From NCBI RefSeq assembly GCF_001180185.1, contig NZ_CVSS01000043.1, positions 1-64,000 on the forward strand: 64,000 nt of DNA, read 5' to 3'. Below, piece after piece: positions 1 to 9,604 of the stretch. A program made the translations under genes and the position numbers. The notes beneath the pieces are model-generated. The model saw only the letters and a program-made list of their open reading frames with translations. It did not search any database and was not told the DNA's origin. The DNA comes from Candidatus Pelagibacter communis. GTDB lineage: Bacteria; Pseudomonadota; Alphaproteobacteria; Pelagibacterales; Pelagibacteraceae. Every line of letters starts with the position of its first letter. Position 1 is the first letter of the stretch.

Positions 1-33
1 TTGCGAAAGAATTAAAAAATAATGGATATTATA

Positions 34-807
34 TTAAGATTTCACAAGCACACCAAAACTTATATCTGCTGGAACTGACTCTCGAATTAATTCCCACACC
101 TTTTTTGAAGTTTTATTAATTGGGTTTTTAAAAGTGCTTCCGCTAGTTTTTATATTTGTAGGTTGATTTTTATCTTTTTGATTTTTTAATTTTATAATTG
201 TTTTTTTTATTTCATCTTTGTCTTTTGGTAGCCCTCTAAATGATGCGCTTAAAAAAATTAAATCTTCAGGCAAATTATTCTTCCTATATTCAAAGTTAAT
301 TTTTTCTACTGGAATAGTTAAAATATTTCCAGTTTTATCAAGTGCTTGTATTGATAATAGAATATCTTTAATTTCTTTATTAAAACAACCTGCATTCATT
401 TTTATTGCACCTCCTATAGTTCCAGGTATGCATGATAAAAATTCTAAACCACTTAAGCCATTGTTCGCTGCGTAATCTGATAATTTCTTATCTAATACAG
501 CAGCGCCCGATATAATCATATTTGAATTTAAAATAGATAATCTATTAAAATTTTTTCCAAGTTTAATTATTACACCATCATAGGTTTCATCTGAGATTAG
601 TAAATTAGACCCTGCTCCAATTATTTGAATTTTCTCTCTATTATTAAGAGTCTTAAGAAATTCAACTAAATCTTTTAATTCATTTGCTTTAAAAAAGACC
701 TTAGTTTTTCCTCCTATATTAAACCAATTTTTTTTTTTTAAATCTGCATCATAAATAATATTTGCGTCAAATTTTTTTAATAAATCTTTTAATTGTTCTA
801 TTTTCAT
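34..807 (-). CDS. murB: UDP-N-acetylenolpyruvoylglucosamine reductase, C-terminus lost at window edge
   Basis: MurB is the FAD/NADPH enzyme that reduces UDP-GlcNAc-enolpyruvate to UDP-MurNAc in the cytoplasm. Visible marks are the FAD-binding segment with GAGSNLL near residue 65, the SCIPGTIGG loop near 126, and GSTFKNP near 223, which carries the catalytic serine. The frame stops after 257 residues, whereas MurB usually has about 300. The C-terminal stretch that should hold a conserved Ser-Glu-Lys-His-type motif and the last catalytic glutamate is absent. The first ~45 bases of the window do not read as MurB in any frame (see findings). The start overlaps murC by 4 bases (ATGA), so it is the last visible gene of the operon. 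ddl, ftsQ and ftsA would be expected further left. Confidence 0.9.
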   Translation of the reverse strand: MKIEQLKDLLKKFDANIIYDADLKKKNWFNIGGKTKVFFKANELKDLVEFLKTLNNREKIQIIGAGSNLLISDETYDGVIIKLGKNFNRLSILNSNMIISGAAVLDKKLSDYAANNGLSGLEFLSCIPGTIGGAIKMNAGCFNKEIKDILLSIQALDKTGNILTIPVEKINFEYRKNNLPEDLIFLSASFRGLPKDKDEIKKTIIKLKNQKDKNQPTNIKTSGSTFKNPINKTSKKVWELIRESVPADISFGVLVKS

Positions 808-2201
808 CTCATTAAATACGGTAATTCTTTTATCCAGTTAGAGATTGAACCTGCTCCCATTCCTACAACAATTTTTTTACCATAAGTATTTTGTTTCAGA
901 TATTTTGCTAATTGAAAATTATTTTCTACCATAAATAATTTTACTCTTGAATTTTTTATAATTTCTTTAGCAAAATCATTATAATTAAATCCTAATTTAA
1001 TTTTCTCACCAGCTGAATAGACTGGGCATAAAATGACTGTGTCCGCATTTTGAAAAGCAAAAGTAAAATCCCTTTTGAGATCTTTTAATCTTGAGATTCT
1101 ATGTGGTTGAAAAATGCATATTTTTTCGTAATCGTTAAAAACTTTTTCTACACCTTGTAACACTACTTTAATCTCGGTAGGGTGATGTGCGTAATCATCG
1201 TAAAAATCGACATTGTTATAAGAGAAAATCTTATTAAATCTCCTTTGTACTCCTTTAAAGTTTTTTAATCCCTTTTTTATTTTTTGGACAGGAATGCCCA
1301 CTGTTAATGCAACACCAACTGCTCCAACAGTATTTCTTATGTTATGAACTCCAAGTAAGGGTATTTGTATATTCTTTATGTAAAAATTTTGTTTGTTAGG
1401 TAATTTAACAAGAAGATCAAAATTTGAGTAAGATTTATACTGCTTAATATTTCTTATTTGAAAATTTGAATGTGTTTTTTGACCATATGTATAAAAATTT
1501 TTATTCTTTATTGATTTAATTATCTCGTTATTGATTGGATCATCAATACAAATAAATGATTTTCCAAATGAAGGGACTTTATTTACAAACTCGATAAAAT
1601 ACCTCTTTAGGTCTTTCATAGATTTATAAAAATCCATGTGTTCTCTGTCAATATTAGTTATAATAGAATATGTTGGTGATATATGAACAAAACTGCCGTC
1701 CGACTCATCAGCTTCCAATATTGACCAATCACTGTTTCCTAATTTTGCAGTGCTTTTAATTGAGTTGATAACTCCTCCATTTATTATTGTAGGATCAATT
1801 CGCGTCTCTTGAAAAATTGAAGTAATTAAAGAAGTAGTAGTTGTTTTGCCATGAGATCCAACAACAACTATATTCTTCATCAACGACACGATACTAGCTA
1901 ACATTTTACCTCTTTTAATTATTGGAATTTTTTTTCTTTTTGCTTCTATTAATTCTGGATTATTATTTTTTATAGCAGATGAGATAACTACAATTGTTGC
2001 ATCTTTTAAATTTTTTTTTGAATGACCAAAAAAAATTCTTATTTTTTCTTTTTTAAGTCTGTCTATGTTCTTATTTTTTATTAAATCACTTCCTTGAACA
2101 CTAAAACCTTGGCCTTTCATTATCAACGAAAGACCGCTCATTCCTATTCCACCAATACCTATGAAATGAATTATTTCTTTTTTTGCTAGTTTAATTTTCA
2201 T
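804..2201 (-). CDS. murC: UDP-N-acetylmuramate--L-alanine ligase
   Basis: MurC adds L-alanine to UDP-MurNAc, the first of the four Mur ligase steps, using ATP in the cytoplasm. The 465-residue protein has the N-terminal UDP-binding Rossmann start (HFIGIGGIGMSGL near residue 13), the ATP loop GSHGKTTTT near 115, the central-domain LEADESDGSF near 162, and the C-terminal DDYAHHPTE near 336. Length is normal for the family. It overlaps the end of murG by 11 bases and the start of murB by 4, which implies translational coupling in the same transcript. Nothing looks damaged. Confidence 0.97.
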   Translation of the reverse strand: MKIKLAKKEIIHFIGIGGIGMSGLSLIMKGQGFSVQGSDLIKNKNIDRLKKEKIRIFFGHSKKNLKDATIVVISSAIKNNNPELIEAKRKKIPIIKRGKMLASIVSLMKNIVVVGSHGKTTTTSLITSIFQETRIDPTIINGGVINSIKSTAKLGNSDWSILEADESDGSFVHISPTYSIITNIDREHMDFYKSMKDLKRYFIEFVNKVPSFGKSFICIDDPINNEIIKSIKNKNFYTYGQKTHSNFQIRNIKQYKSYSNFDLLVKLPNKQNFYIKNIQIPLLGVHNIRNTVGAVGVALTVGIPVQKIKKGLKNFKGVQRRFNKIFSYNNVDFYDDYAHHPTEIKVVLQGVEKVFNDYEKICIFQPHRISRLKDLKRDFTFAFQNADTVILCPVYSAGEKIKLGFNYNDFAKEIIKNSRVKLFMVENNFQLAKYLKQNTYGKKIVVGMGAGSISNWIKELPYLMR

Positions 2202-3265
2202 TTATGATCGTTTTTAATTTTTGATTCGCATCTTTCCATGAATTATTAAAATTTAGTTTCTTGAACTTTGATTTTTTTAAATTCAAATTAGACTTTCCTT
2301 TTAATATACTTATTAAAATATTTAACAATTTTTCTTTATTTAGATTTTTTTGATCTAATACCCAGCAATATCCCATTTCTTCATAGTACAAAGCATTTTT
2401 CATTTGATGATTATCCTTAGCGGTTGGTAAAGGAATAGCGATAAATGGTTTATTTAAAAAAGAGATTTCTGCCAATGAAGTTGCCCCAGCTCTAGAAATA
2501 CATAAATTAGCCGAATCAATTAAATTTACAAAATTTTCTTCAAAACAAAAAATTTTATTTTCTACATTTTTTTGATTATAAAAATTTTGTAAATATTGAA
2601 TATTTTTCTCACTTGTTTGTTGAATTACTTTTATTGGAAAATTCTTAGAAATATCGATCATTACATCTTTGATTAATTCATCAAAAATTTGAGCTCCTTG
2701 ACTTCCACCCGATATCAAGAAACAAAATTTTTGATCAGAGTTGTTATTTTTTTTATAATCGTAAAATACTTTGGAAACTAATGGATGTATCACCTCAATC
2801 TTTTTTAATTCTTTTTGAGGAAAATTAGATAATTCATTAGAATAACAAAGAATCTTTTTTGAGAAATTTAAAAAATCTATTTGCTCTTCCTAAAACTAAA
2901 TTTGGCTCTATTAGGAAAATTTTTAAGCCTAAAATTTTAGCTGAGATAACGATGGGAAACGACATATACCCGCCTATGGATATTACTTTTTCAAACTTTT
3001 CTTTTTTTAAAAGAACTACACCCTTAACTATTAAAAAAATAATTTTTAACAATTTAAATGGAAAGAATAAGTCTAAATTAAATTTTGGAGTATCAAAAAT
3101 TATTGTCCTTTTTTTATTTGATGATAGATATTTTAATCCTCTCAGATCAGTAGAAAAATATATATCAAAAATATCTCCCAAATGTTCTGCAATAATTTTT
3201 GCAGGAATTACATGTCCTCCTGTCCCACCTGTAGTGATTAAAATTTTTTTCACTTTGGAATTCAA
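2191..3265 (-). pseudogene. murG: UDP-GlcNAc:undecaprenyl-PP-MurNAc-pentapeptide GlcNAc transferase, frame broken by one base
   Basis: MurG makes lipid II from lipid I on the inner face of the membrane (GT28 family). The N-terminal part (3265 down to 2837) has the TGGTGGHVIPA donor/acceptor loop near residue 11 and the GGYMSFP segment near 100. It runs into a stop soon after LGRANRFFKF. The C-terminal part (open from about 2850, first ATG at 2793, to 2191) has GGSQGA and the RAGATSLAE sugar-nucleotide motif. A one-base change in the T6 run at 2855-2860 (A6 in the mRNA) rejoins the two parts into one ~357-residue protein, the normal MurG length. All family motifs survive and the gene is essential, so an indel error in the assembly is more likely than a dead gene. 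It overlaps ftsW by 4 bases and murC by 11. Confidence 0.88.
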
Positions 3266-4383
3266 ACTTTTCTTTTTGTCAAATTTAAGATGATGCCAGA
3301 TAATATAGATACACTTATTATTGACGATCCCCCATAACTTAAAAAAGGCAAAGTCATGCCAGTTGTAGGAAATAATCTAATATTTACTCCAATATGAATG
3401 ATTGCCTGTAATAATATCAAACTTGCTGAGCCCACTAAGATTAATTTTGCAGTGCTATCTTGCTCATTATCTACTTTTTTAAAGATCGAAAAAATGAATG
3501 TTAGAAACAATATTAATATTAATAAAATTGCTAAGACCCCAAATTCTTCTGAGATTACTGAAATAATATAATCTGTATGAGCTTCTGGAACTCTATTCTT
3601 AAGTATTCCCTCTCCAACTCCTTTTCCAAAAAAACCACCGCTAGTAATTGAGTCTAAAGCTTTATCTGATTGAAAGTTGTGTGTGCCTCCCTCTGAGTTA
3701 AAGAAAGATAATAATCTGTTCTTGATATATTCAAATTTTGGAACATACAATGCAATATATGTTAATAAGACTAAACCTGCCACGGTAATTATAAAAAGAA
3801 AAATTAAATTAATTCCAGAGATAAAAATCAAAGTTATCCAACTAAATCCTATTAATAAAGTTTGTCCAAGATCTGGTTGTAAAATTAATAGCATCCCAAT
3901 ACTAGATGTTACCAGAAAAGAAAAAATAAACTTTAATGTAAAATTTGATAACTTATCATTTGAAATTATTAAAGCTAATATAATAATAAAAAATGGTTTG
4001 ACCAATTCAACTGGTTGTAATCTTGGTAAGAAAAACAAATCCAGCCATCTTTTAGAACCTTTGACTTCCACACCTATAAAAGGAACTAAAAGCAACAAAA
4101 CAAAAGATATCAAAAAAATTAAAATTGAGAGATTATATAAAGTCTTTTGATCAATATAAGAAAAAATAAAAATAATGAATAATCCAAAAATCACAAAAAT
4201 AAGGTGTTTAAAAAAAAAGAAATAACTATTAGTGTCTAATTTGTCTGAGGCAATTAATGATGTTGATACTAATGAAAAAAATAATCCAATTAAAAATAAA
4301 AGGACAATCAGAGTAAGAATAAATTTATCTAAATTTTTCCACCAACGATAATAAGTTAAAAAATTTAAAAAATTGTTTACCAT
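3262..4383 (-). CDS. ftsW: Lipid II polymerase/flippase-family cell-division protein FtsW
   Basis: FtsW is the SEDS-family peptidoglycan glycosyltransferase of the divisome and works with the transpeptidase FtsI. The 373 residues hold about ten hydrophobic segments. SEDS marks include GSKRWLDLF near residue 108, the QPDLGQ loop near 170, the EAHTDYI motif near 268, and a C-terminal GMTLPFLSYGGSS. Its position between murD and murG is the classical dcw order and favours FtsW over RodA. It overlaps murD by 7 bases and murG by 4. The conserved aspartate expected in the catalytic extracellular loop is consistent with the WLDLFFLPRLQPVE segment. Confidence 0.96.
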   Translation of the reverse strand: MVNNFLNFLTYYRWWKNLDKFILTLIVLLFLIGLFFSLVSTSLIASDKLDTNSYFFFFKHLIFVIFGLFIIFIFSYIDQKTLYNLSILIFLISFVLLLLVPFIGVEVKGSKRWLDLFFLPRLQPVELVKPFFIIILALIISNDKLSNFTLKFIFSFLVTSSIGMLLILQPDLGQTLLIGFSWITLIFISGINLIFLFIITVAGLVLLTYIALYVPKFEYIKNRLLSFFNSEGGTHNFQSDKALDSITSGGFFGKGVGEGILKNRVPEAHTDYIISVISEEFGVLAILLILILFLTFIFSIFKKVDNEQDSTAKLILVGSASLILLQAIIHIGVNIRLFPTTGMTLPFLSYGGSSIISVSILSGIILNLTKRKV

Positions 4384-5672
4384 AGATATTTTTTTATTAA
4401 TTTGTTAAAATGTTTACCTCTGTCTTCAAAATTTTTATAACTATCAAAAGAAGCTGCAGCTGGACTAAATAATATCAATTTTTTTTTGGTACTATCATTT
4501 TTAATATCTTGAAGAACTTGATAGAATGCTTTTTCTAAATTTGAAAATCTTTTTATACGTATCTTATTTTTTAAGTCGAAAAAAAATTTTTTTTTGTTAC
4601 TTCCAAACATAAATGCTTTTATCCTATGGAAGTATTTTTTTGATAAGTCTAGTCTATCTCCTTTTTTAGGTATACCACCAAGAATCCAATAAATATTTTC
4701 ATTTTTTTTTAACATTTCAATTGATGATGAATAACTCGTAGATTTTGAGTCATTGATAATTGTAAAATCTTTATTTTTATGAACAATTTGTTGACGATAA
4801 TCTAATCCTTTAAATGTTCTTACTGCGGAAATTAAATCTTTTTTATGAACACGTAATTTTTTTGCAATCTCAATTATAAATGATAAATTTTCTTGATTAG
4901 ATAATGTTAAAAAATATTCGTTTTTAAGATTATTTAAAAAAGATTTCTTTAATTTTGTATCAACTTTAATTATTTTTGATTTGAATTTATTTTTTTTGAT
5001 ATAATTTTGAATATTTTTGTCACCTTTATTTACAAAAGCAAAAGAATTTAAATCTTGATTTTTTATTAATTTAAATTTTGATATTATATATCTCTTCATT
5101 GTTTTATGTCTTTCTAGATGATCTGGAGAAATATTTAAAATAACAGAATATTTTGATCTAAATAATTTGCTATATTCTAATTGATAAGAAGAAGCCTCAA
5201 TTACAAGTATCGTTTTTTTGCTTAAATTTTTAATAGATAAAATTGGATAACCAATATTCCCCCCTAGTCTTACATCGAGTTTTTGCTTTTTGAGCACTTG
5301 ATAGAGTAATTGGCATGTTGTGGACTTTCCATTTGTGCCTGTAATTGTGATACTTAAATTTTTATTAAAAGAATAAAAAACATCTAAATCTGTAAAAACA
5401 ATTTTAATATTTTTTTTTAAAAATTCCTTTAATTTACAATTATTAATATCTATACCAGGACTTAATATTATTGAATCGAATTTAATTTTTTTTATTTGAT
5501 TTAATGAAATTAAGTTTCTTTTATATATTCTTTTAAAGGTAAATCCTCTATTATCATCAAATAAGAATACTTTGTTTTTTTTTTTTAAAAATTTAAATGA
5601 TGAGTTACCACTTTTACCTAATCCATAGATAAGAATTTTTTTATTTAAAAAAAATTTTGAATTTTCATTCAT
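4377..5672 (-). CDS. murD: UDP-N-acetylmuramoylalanine--D-glutamate ligase
   Basis: MurD adds D-glutamate to UDP-MurNAc-L-Ala with ATP. The 431 residues include a short N-terminal Rossmann domain with the motif GLGKSGNSS near residue 17, the ATP loop TGTNGKST near 111, the central EASSYQLE near 159, and NDSKSTSYSS near 307 in the C-terminal domain. Length is slightly below the usual ~440. Its start codon shares one base with the mraY stop, and its end overlaps ftsW by 7 bases, so it belongs to the continuous mur/fts transcript. It is very lysine-rich, like its neighbours. Confidence 0.96.
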   Translation of the reverse strand: MNENSKFFLNKKILIYGLGKSGNSSFKFLKKKNKVFLFDDNRGFTFKRIYKRNLISLNQIKKIKFDSIILSPGIDINNCKLKEFLKKNIKIVFTDLDVFYSFNKNLSITITGTNGKSTTCQLLYQVLKKQKLDVRLGGNIGYPILSIKNLSKKTILVIEASSYQLEYSKLFRSKYSVILNISPDHLERHKTMKRYIISKFKLIKNQDLNSFAFVNKGDKNIQNYIKKNKFKSKIIKVDTKLKKSFLNNLKNEYFLTLSNQENLSFIIEIAKKLRVHKKDLISAVRTFKGLDYRQQIVHKNKDFTIINDSKSTSYSSSIEMLKKNENIYWILGGIPKKGDRLDLSKKYFHRIKAFMFGSNKKKFFFDLKNKIRIKRFSNLEKAFYQVLQDIKNDSTKKKLILFSPAAASFDSYKNFEDRGKHFNKLIKKYLW

Positions 5673-6757
5673 TATCTTAATTTAAGGGTAGCTAATCCAA
5701 TCAATGCTAAAATAATTGAAATAATCCAAAATCGAATTACAACTGTTGACTCGGGCCAACCTTTTTTTTCAAAATGGTGATGTATAGGCGCCATTCTAAA
5801 AACTCTTTTTCCTGTTAATTTATAAGAAACTACTTGGACTATTACTGAAAAGGCCTCTAAAACAAAAAGACCTCCTGTGATTGCTAAAACAATTTCATGT
5901 TTTGTAATTATACCAATTGCTCCTAAAGACCCACCTAAAGATAAAGATCCCGTATCACCCATGAAAATTTTTGCTGGTGGTGCATTAAACCATAAAAACC
6001 CCAAGCATGAACCTATAATAGCCCCACAAAAAGTAGCTATTTCACCAGATCCTTCAATATAGATAATCTGTAAGTATTCTGAGAAAATAATATTTCCAGC
6101 TACGTAGCTTATAAAAGCAAAACAAGCTGCAACTAAAATAACAGGAACCGTTGCAAGTCCGTCCAAACCATCCGTTAGATTGACCGCATTTGAAGCTCCT
6201 ACAATCACAAAAACTGAAAATGGAATAAAAAACCAACTGAGATTGATAAATAAATCTTTGAAAAATGGAAAATAAAGATTTGTCAGTTCTTGATAATCTA
6301 AATAATAAGTTAAAAAACTTATTCCAATTACTGATAGAATTATCTGAGTGATTAATTTAAATCTAAACGAAACACCTGATGAATTATTATTTTTAATTTT
6401 TTTATAATCATCCAAAACACCAAGTAATCCAAAGGAGATTAATATATATAATGAGAATAAAATATATATATTACTTAAATCTGACCACATTAGAACAGAT
6501 AGTATAATCCCAATTAAAATCACTAATCCACCCATGGTGGGTGTTCCAATTTTTTTAATTATATGATCACCGGGGCCATCATCTCGTATTGGATTTATGA
6601 TATTTTTTTTTGAAACCATTTTTATAAATGGCCCACCAATAATTAATACAATTATTAATGAACTGAATACTGCCAGACCTGTACGAAATGTTAAATACCT
6701 AAAAACATTAAGAAAACCAAAAATTTCTACAAACTCTAATAAAAAATTATAAAGCAT
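5672..6757 (-). CDS. mraY: Phospho-N-acetylmuramoyl-pentapeptide transferase
   Basis: MraY transfers phospho-MurNAc-pentapeptide onto undecaprenyl phosphate to give lipid I, in the inner membrane. The 361-residue length is typical. The protein has about ten membrane segments. It contains the family signatures GTPTMGGL near residue 72, DDYKK near 116, the catalytic NLTDGLDGLA near 193, GDTGSL near 267, and the HHHFEKKGWPE block near 324. It overlaps the murE-murF fusion by 11 bases and touches murD by one base. No irregularity is seen. Confidence 0.98.
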   Translation of the reverse strand: MLYNFLLEFVEIFGFLNVFRYLTFRTGLAVFSSLIIVLIIGGPFIKMVSKKNIINPIRDDGPGDHIIKKIGTPTMGGLVILIGIILSVLMWSDLSNIYILFSLYILISFGLLGVLDDYKKIKNNNSSGVSFRFKLITQIILSVIGISFLTYYLDYQELTNLYFPFFKDLFINLSWFFIPFSVFVIVGASNAVNLTDGLDGLATVPVILVAACFAFISYVAGNIIFSEYLQIIYIEGSGEIATFCGAIIGSCLGFLWFNAPPAKIFMGDTGSLSLGGSLGAIGIITKHEIVLAITGGLFVLEAFSVIVQVVSYKLTGKRVFRMAPIHHHFEKKGWPESTVVIRFWIISIILALIGLATLKLR

Positions 6758-9602
6758 TTAACCTATTTGATTTTAATTTTTGGGACTGTTTATATAGACC
6801 AGTAGAGTTAGATCCTTTGATCATAAGATAATCCTTATTACTTAATTTTTTATTAATCAAATCATTAATTTGTACAATATCTCTCAAAACTAATCCTTTT
6901 TTGTTTAGCCTCAATCCTTGATATGTTTTTTTTATCTCTTTTCCCAAAATATGAACTTTATCAATTTTAAGTTTGTTTAGTAAATTTGTCATTGAAAGAT
7001 GGTGTTTTGATGAGTCTTTTCCTAATTCCAGCATGTCACCTAATAATACATGTTTTAAGTTTTTTTCAGTTTTAATATTTGCAAAATTTATTAAAGCTGT
7101 TCTAAGAGATAATGGATTTGAATTATAACTTTCATCAACAAAATTTATCAATTTTTTCTTAAATTTTAATTTTGAAATATCTCCCCTGCCCTCAGGAGGT
7201 TTAAAATCTAAAAAAATATTCTTGGAAATATCATTTAAATCAAAAAATAAACTGATAATTATTATTGATGCTAATAAATTTTGAATATGACTTTTAGAAT
7301 TAATGTGTGAAAGAAAAATTTTCTTCTGTGATCCAATTTTAAAAATAATCTTAAATTTATCTTTAATTTTAACAATATCTATCAAATATGCAAAGCTATT
7401 TTTTTCTTTTGTGCTAAAAGAGTAAATTTTTAAATTTCTTTTCAAGGCCTTTTGTCTCAAAAATTTATAAAACTTATCATCTTTATTTAATACTATCCCT
7501 CCACCAAAACTTATATTATCAATAATTTCAGATTTAGCTCTTGCAATATCCTTTATATTCTTAAAATTTTTGACATGAGCATAACTTATATTTGTGATTA
7601 CACCGAAATTAGGCTTTAGGATTTTTGATAAAAATTTGATTTCTCCTTTTTTATCCATTCCAACTTCAAATATGCCAAAAATTTTATCTTGCTTGAGATT
7701 TAATAAACTTAAAGGAACTCCAAATTTATTATTAAATGATTTTGGAGAAAAATATGTATTTGTAATTTTTTTCAAACTATTTCCTAATAATTCTTTTAAA
7801 GTTGTCTTGCCACAACTTCCTGTTACTCCAATTATATTTGTTTTGAGATTTTCTCTATATTTAGTGGCACATTTAATTAGAAAATTTAGAGTATTTTTTA
7901 CTTTTATTTGTTTTTCATTAGGAAATTTTTTATTAATTTTGTTAGAGATTATTAATGATGCTTTTTTTTTTATCACTTCATCTAAAAACTGATGACCATC
8001 ATGATTTTTTCCTTTTATAGCAAAAAAAACATCATTTTTTTTTAATTCTTTTGAATTAATAGAAATTTTATTTATTCGTAAATGTTTTTTTAACAATTTA
8101 GAATGTTCCTGAAGAATATTTAGTCTTTTATCTTTAAATAAATTTTTGTTTTTTTGATTTATTGATTTAAATATTTCTTCACGATCTGAAAAAAAAAATT
8201 TTTTTTCTTTATACTCTTGTGTTTTTTCATGTCCTTTTCCCGCAATTATTGCTATTTCACCTGAATTCAAATCATTTATACAAAATTTAATTGCCATTTT
8301 TCTGCTAGGTATTTCTTTAATATTCTTGCCTTTAAGACCTCTCTTTATTTCATTTCTTATTTTTTTTGGATTTTCATTTCTAGGATTATCGTCAGTAAGG
8401 TAAATAATGTCAGCAAATTGTGATGCTATTTTGCCCATTTTTGATCTTTTAGCTTTATCTCTTTCTCCACCACAACCAAAAAGTAATCTAATTTTTCTTG
8501 CTGGAAATTGTTCTTTAATATTTTCTAAAATGATTCTTAAAGCATCAGGAGTATGAGCATAATCTAAAATTACTTTGCTATTGTTTTTTAATCTACCTAT
8601 TTCCTCCAATCTTCCCTCAACAGGTCTTAATTTTTCAATTGATTTTACAACTAGATTAATATCAAGACCACTCTTGATTGCCGCAAGAGAAGCCATAAGA
8701 ATGTTCTTAATCTGAACTTTTCCTATTAGGTTTAACTTAATTTTAAAAATTTTTTTTTTATTTTTTTCTCTTATCTTAAGAATCTGCCAATCGTTTTCAT
8801 ATTTATGTGAAATTAGTTCTAAATCAGAATTTGAACCATAAGTTGTAAAACACTTAATGTTTTTATTTTTTGCAATATTTCTAATTTTGCGAAATTGTGG
8901 AATAGTTGGATCGGTAATTATAATTCCTTTCCTCTTAATCAAATTTTTAAAAAGATATAATTTTGCATCTAAATAATCACTAAAATTTTTGTGATAATCC
9001 ATGTGATCATGACTCAAATTTGTAAAAATTCCAATATCAAAAAGCAAACCATCTAATCTATTTTGTTTTAGACCATGACTAGATGCTTCTAAGATAATAT
9101 TATTAACTTTTTGTTTACATAAAATATTAATCGTTTTTTTTAGTTTGATCGGGTCTAAAGTTGTATTTTCTAATACTTCTTTTTTATTTTTATTTTGAAC
9201 TCCAATAGTTCCTATTGAAGCAACTTTTTTTTTATTTAAATTTAAAATTTGATAGTAAAAATCTGCTACCGATGATTTTCCATTTGTTCCTGTTACTGCT
9301 ATTAAATTTTTTGGTTTTTCTTTAATTAATTTATATGAAATTTCAGCTAGTAACTTCCTTGGATTTTTATCTTTTAAATAAATAATATTTTTATCATTAG
9401 AATAAATATTTTTCTCAGAAATAATTATTTTAGCTCCCTTTTTAATTGCATCTGAAATATATTCATTTCCGTCAGATTTAAATCCTTTTATCGCAAAAAA
9501 AATATTATTTTTTTTTACTAACTTACTATTAAATGAAATATCAGAAAAATATGTATTATAAAATTTCTTATCTAAATTTTTTATGAAATTTCTAAGATAC
9601 AT
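6747..9602 (-). CDS. murE/murF: Fused MurE-MurF ligase (meso-diaminopimelate and D-Ala-D-Ala adding)
   Basis: One 951-residue frame carries two complete Mur ligases. Residues 1 to about 482 are MurE: TGTNGKSS near 105, the acyl-adduct region EASSHG near 171, and DNPRNE near 402, the motif that indicates meso-diaminopimelate as substrate. About 25 lysine-rich residues then lead into MurF (roughly 505-951), with TGSCGKTT near 600, FEVGMDKKGEI near 656 and DESYNSNP near 794. There is no stop or internal start between the halves, so both steps that finish the UDP-MurNAc-pentapeptide would be made as one polypeptide. The start lies 2 bases past the ftsI stop, and the end overlaps mraY by 11. Confidence 0.95.
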   Translation of the reverse strand: MYLRNFIKNLDKKFYNTYFSDISFNSKLVKKNNIFFAIKGFKSDGNEYISDAIKKGAKIIISEKNIYSNDKNIIYLKDKNPRKLLAEISYKLIKEKPKNLIAVTGTNGKSSVADFYYQILNLNKKKVASIGTIGVQNKNKKEVLENTTLDPIKLKKTINILCKQKVNNIILEASSHGLKQNRLDGLLFDIGIFTNLSHDHMDYHKNFSDYLDAKLYLFKNLIKRKGIIITDPTIPQFRKIRNIAKNKNIKCFTTYGSNSDLELISHKYENDWQILKIREKNKKKIFKIKLNLIGKVQIKNILMASLAAIKSGLDINLVVKSIEKLRPVEGRLEEIGRLKNNSKVILDYAHTPDALRIILENIKEQFPARKIRLLFGCGGERDKAKRSKMGKIASQFADIIYLTDDNPRNENPKKIRNEIKRGLKGKNIKEIPSRKMAIKFCINDLNSGEIAIIAGKGHEKTQEYKEKKFFFSDREEIFKSINQKNKNLFKDKRLNILQEHSKLLKKHLRINKISINSKELKKNDVFFAIKGKNHDGHQFLDEVIKKKASLIISNKINKKFPNEKQIKVKNTLNFLIKCATKYRENLKTNIIGVTGSCGKTTLKELLGNSLKKITNTYFSPKSFNNKFGVPLSLLNLKQDKIFGIFEVGMDKKGEIKFLSKILKPNFGVITNISYAHVKNFKNIKDIARAKSEIIDNISFGGGIVLNKDDKFYKFLRQKALKRNLKIYSFSTKEKNSFAYLIDIVKIKDKFKIIFKIGSQKKIFLSHINSKSHIQNLLASIIIISLFFDLNDISKNIFLDFKPPEGRGDISKLKFKKKLINFVDESYNSNPLSLRTALINFANIKTEKNLKHVLLGDMLELGKDSSKHHLSMTNLLNKLKIDKVHILGKEIKKTYQGLRLNKKGLVLRDIVQINDLINKKLSNKDYLMIKGSNSTGLYKQSQKLKSNRLNAL

Positions 9603-9604
9603 AA

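Noticed and set aside
2837-2870. Programmed ribosomal frameshift in murG at AAAAAAG
   Set aside because: The heptamer looks like a -1 slip site, but the downstream frame is +1. A -1 move would not reach it. An indel at A6 is simpler.
3677-4150. Plus-strand open frame of 157 codons opposite ftsW
   Set aside because: It is antisense to a clearly coding gene, has no ribosome site and no recognisable domain; long shadow frames are common in A/T-rich DNA.
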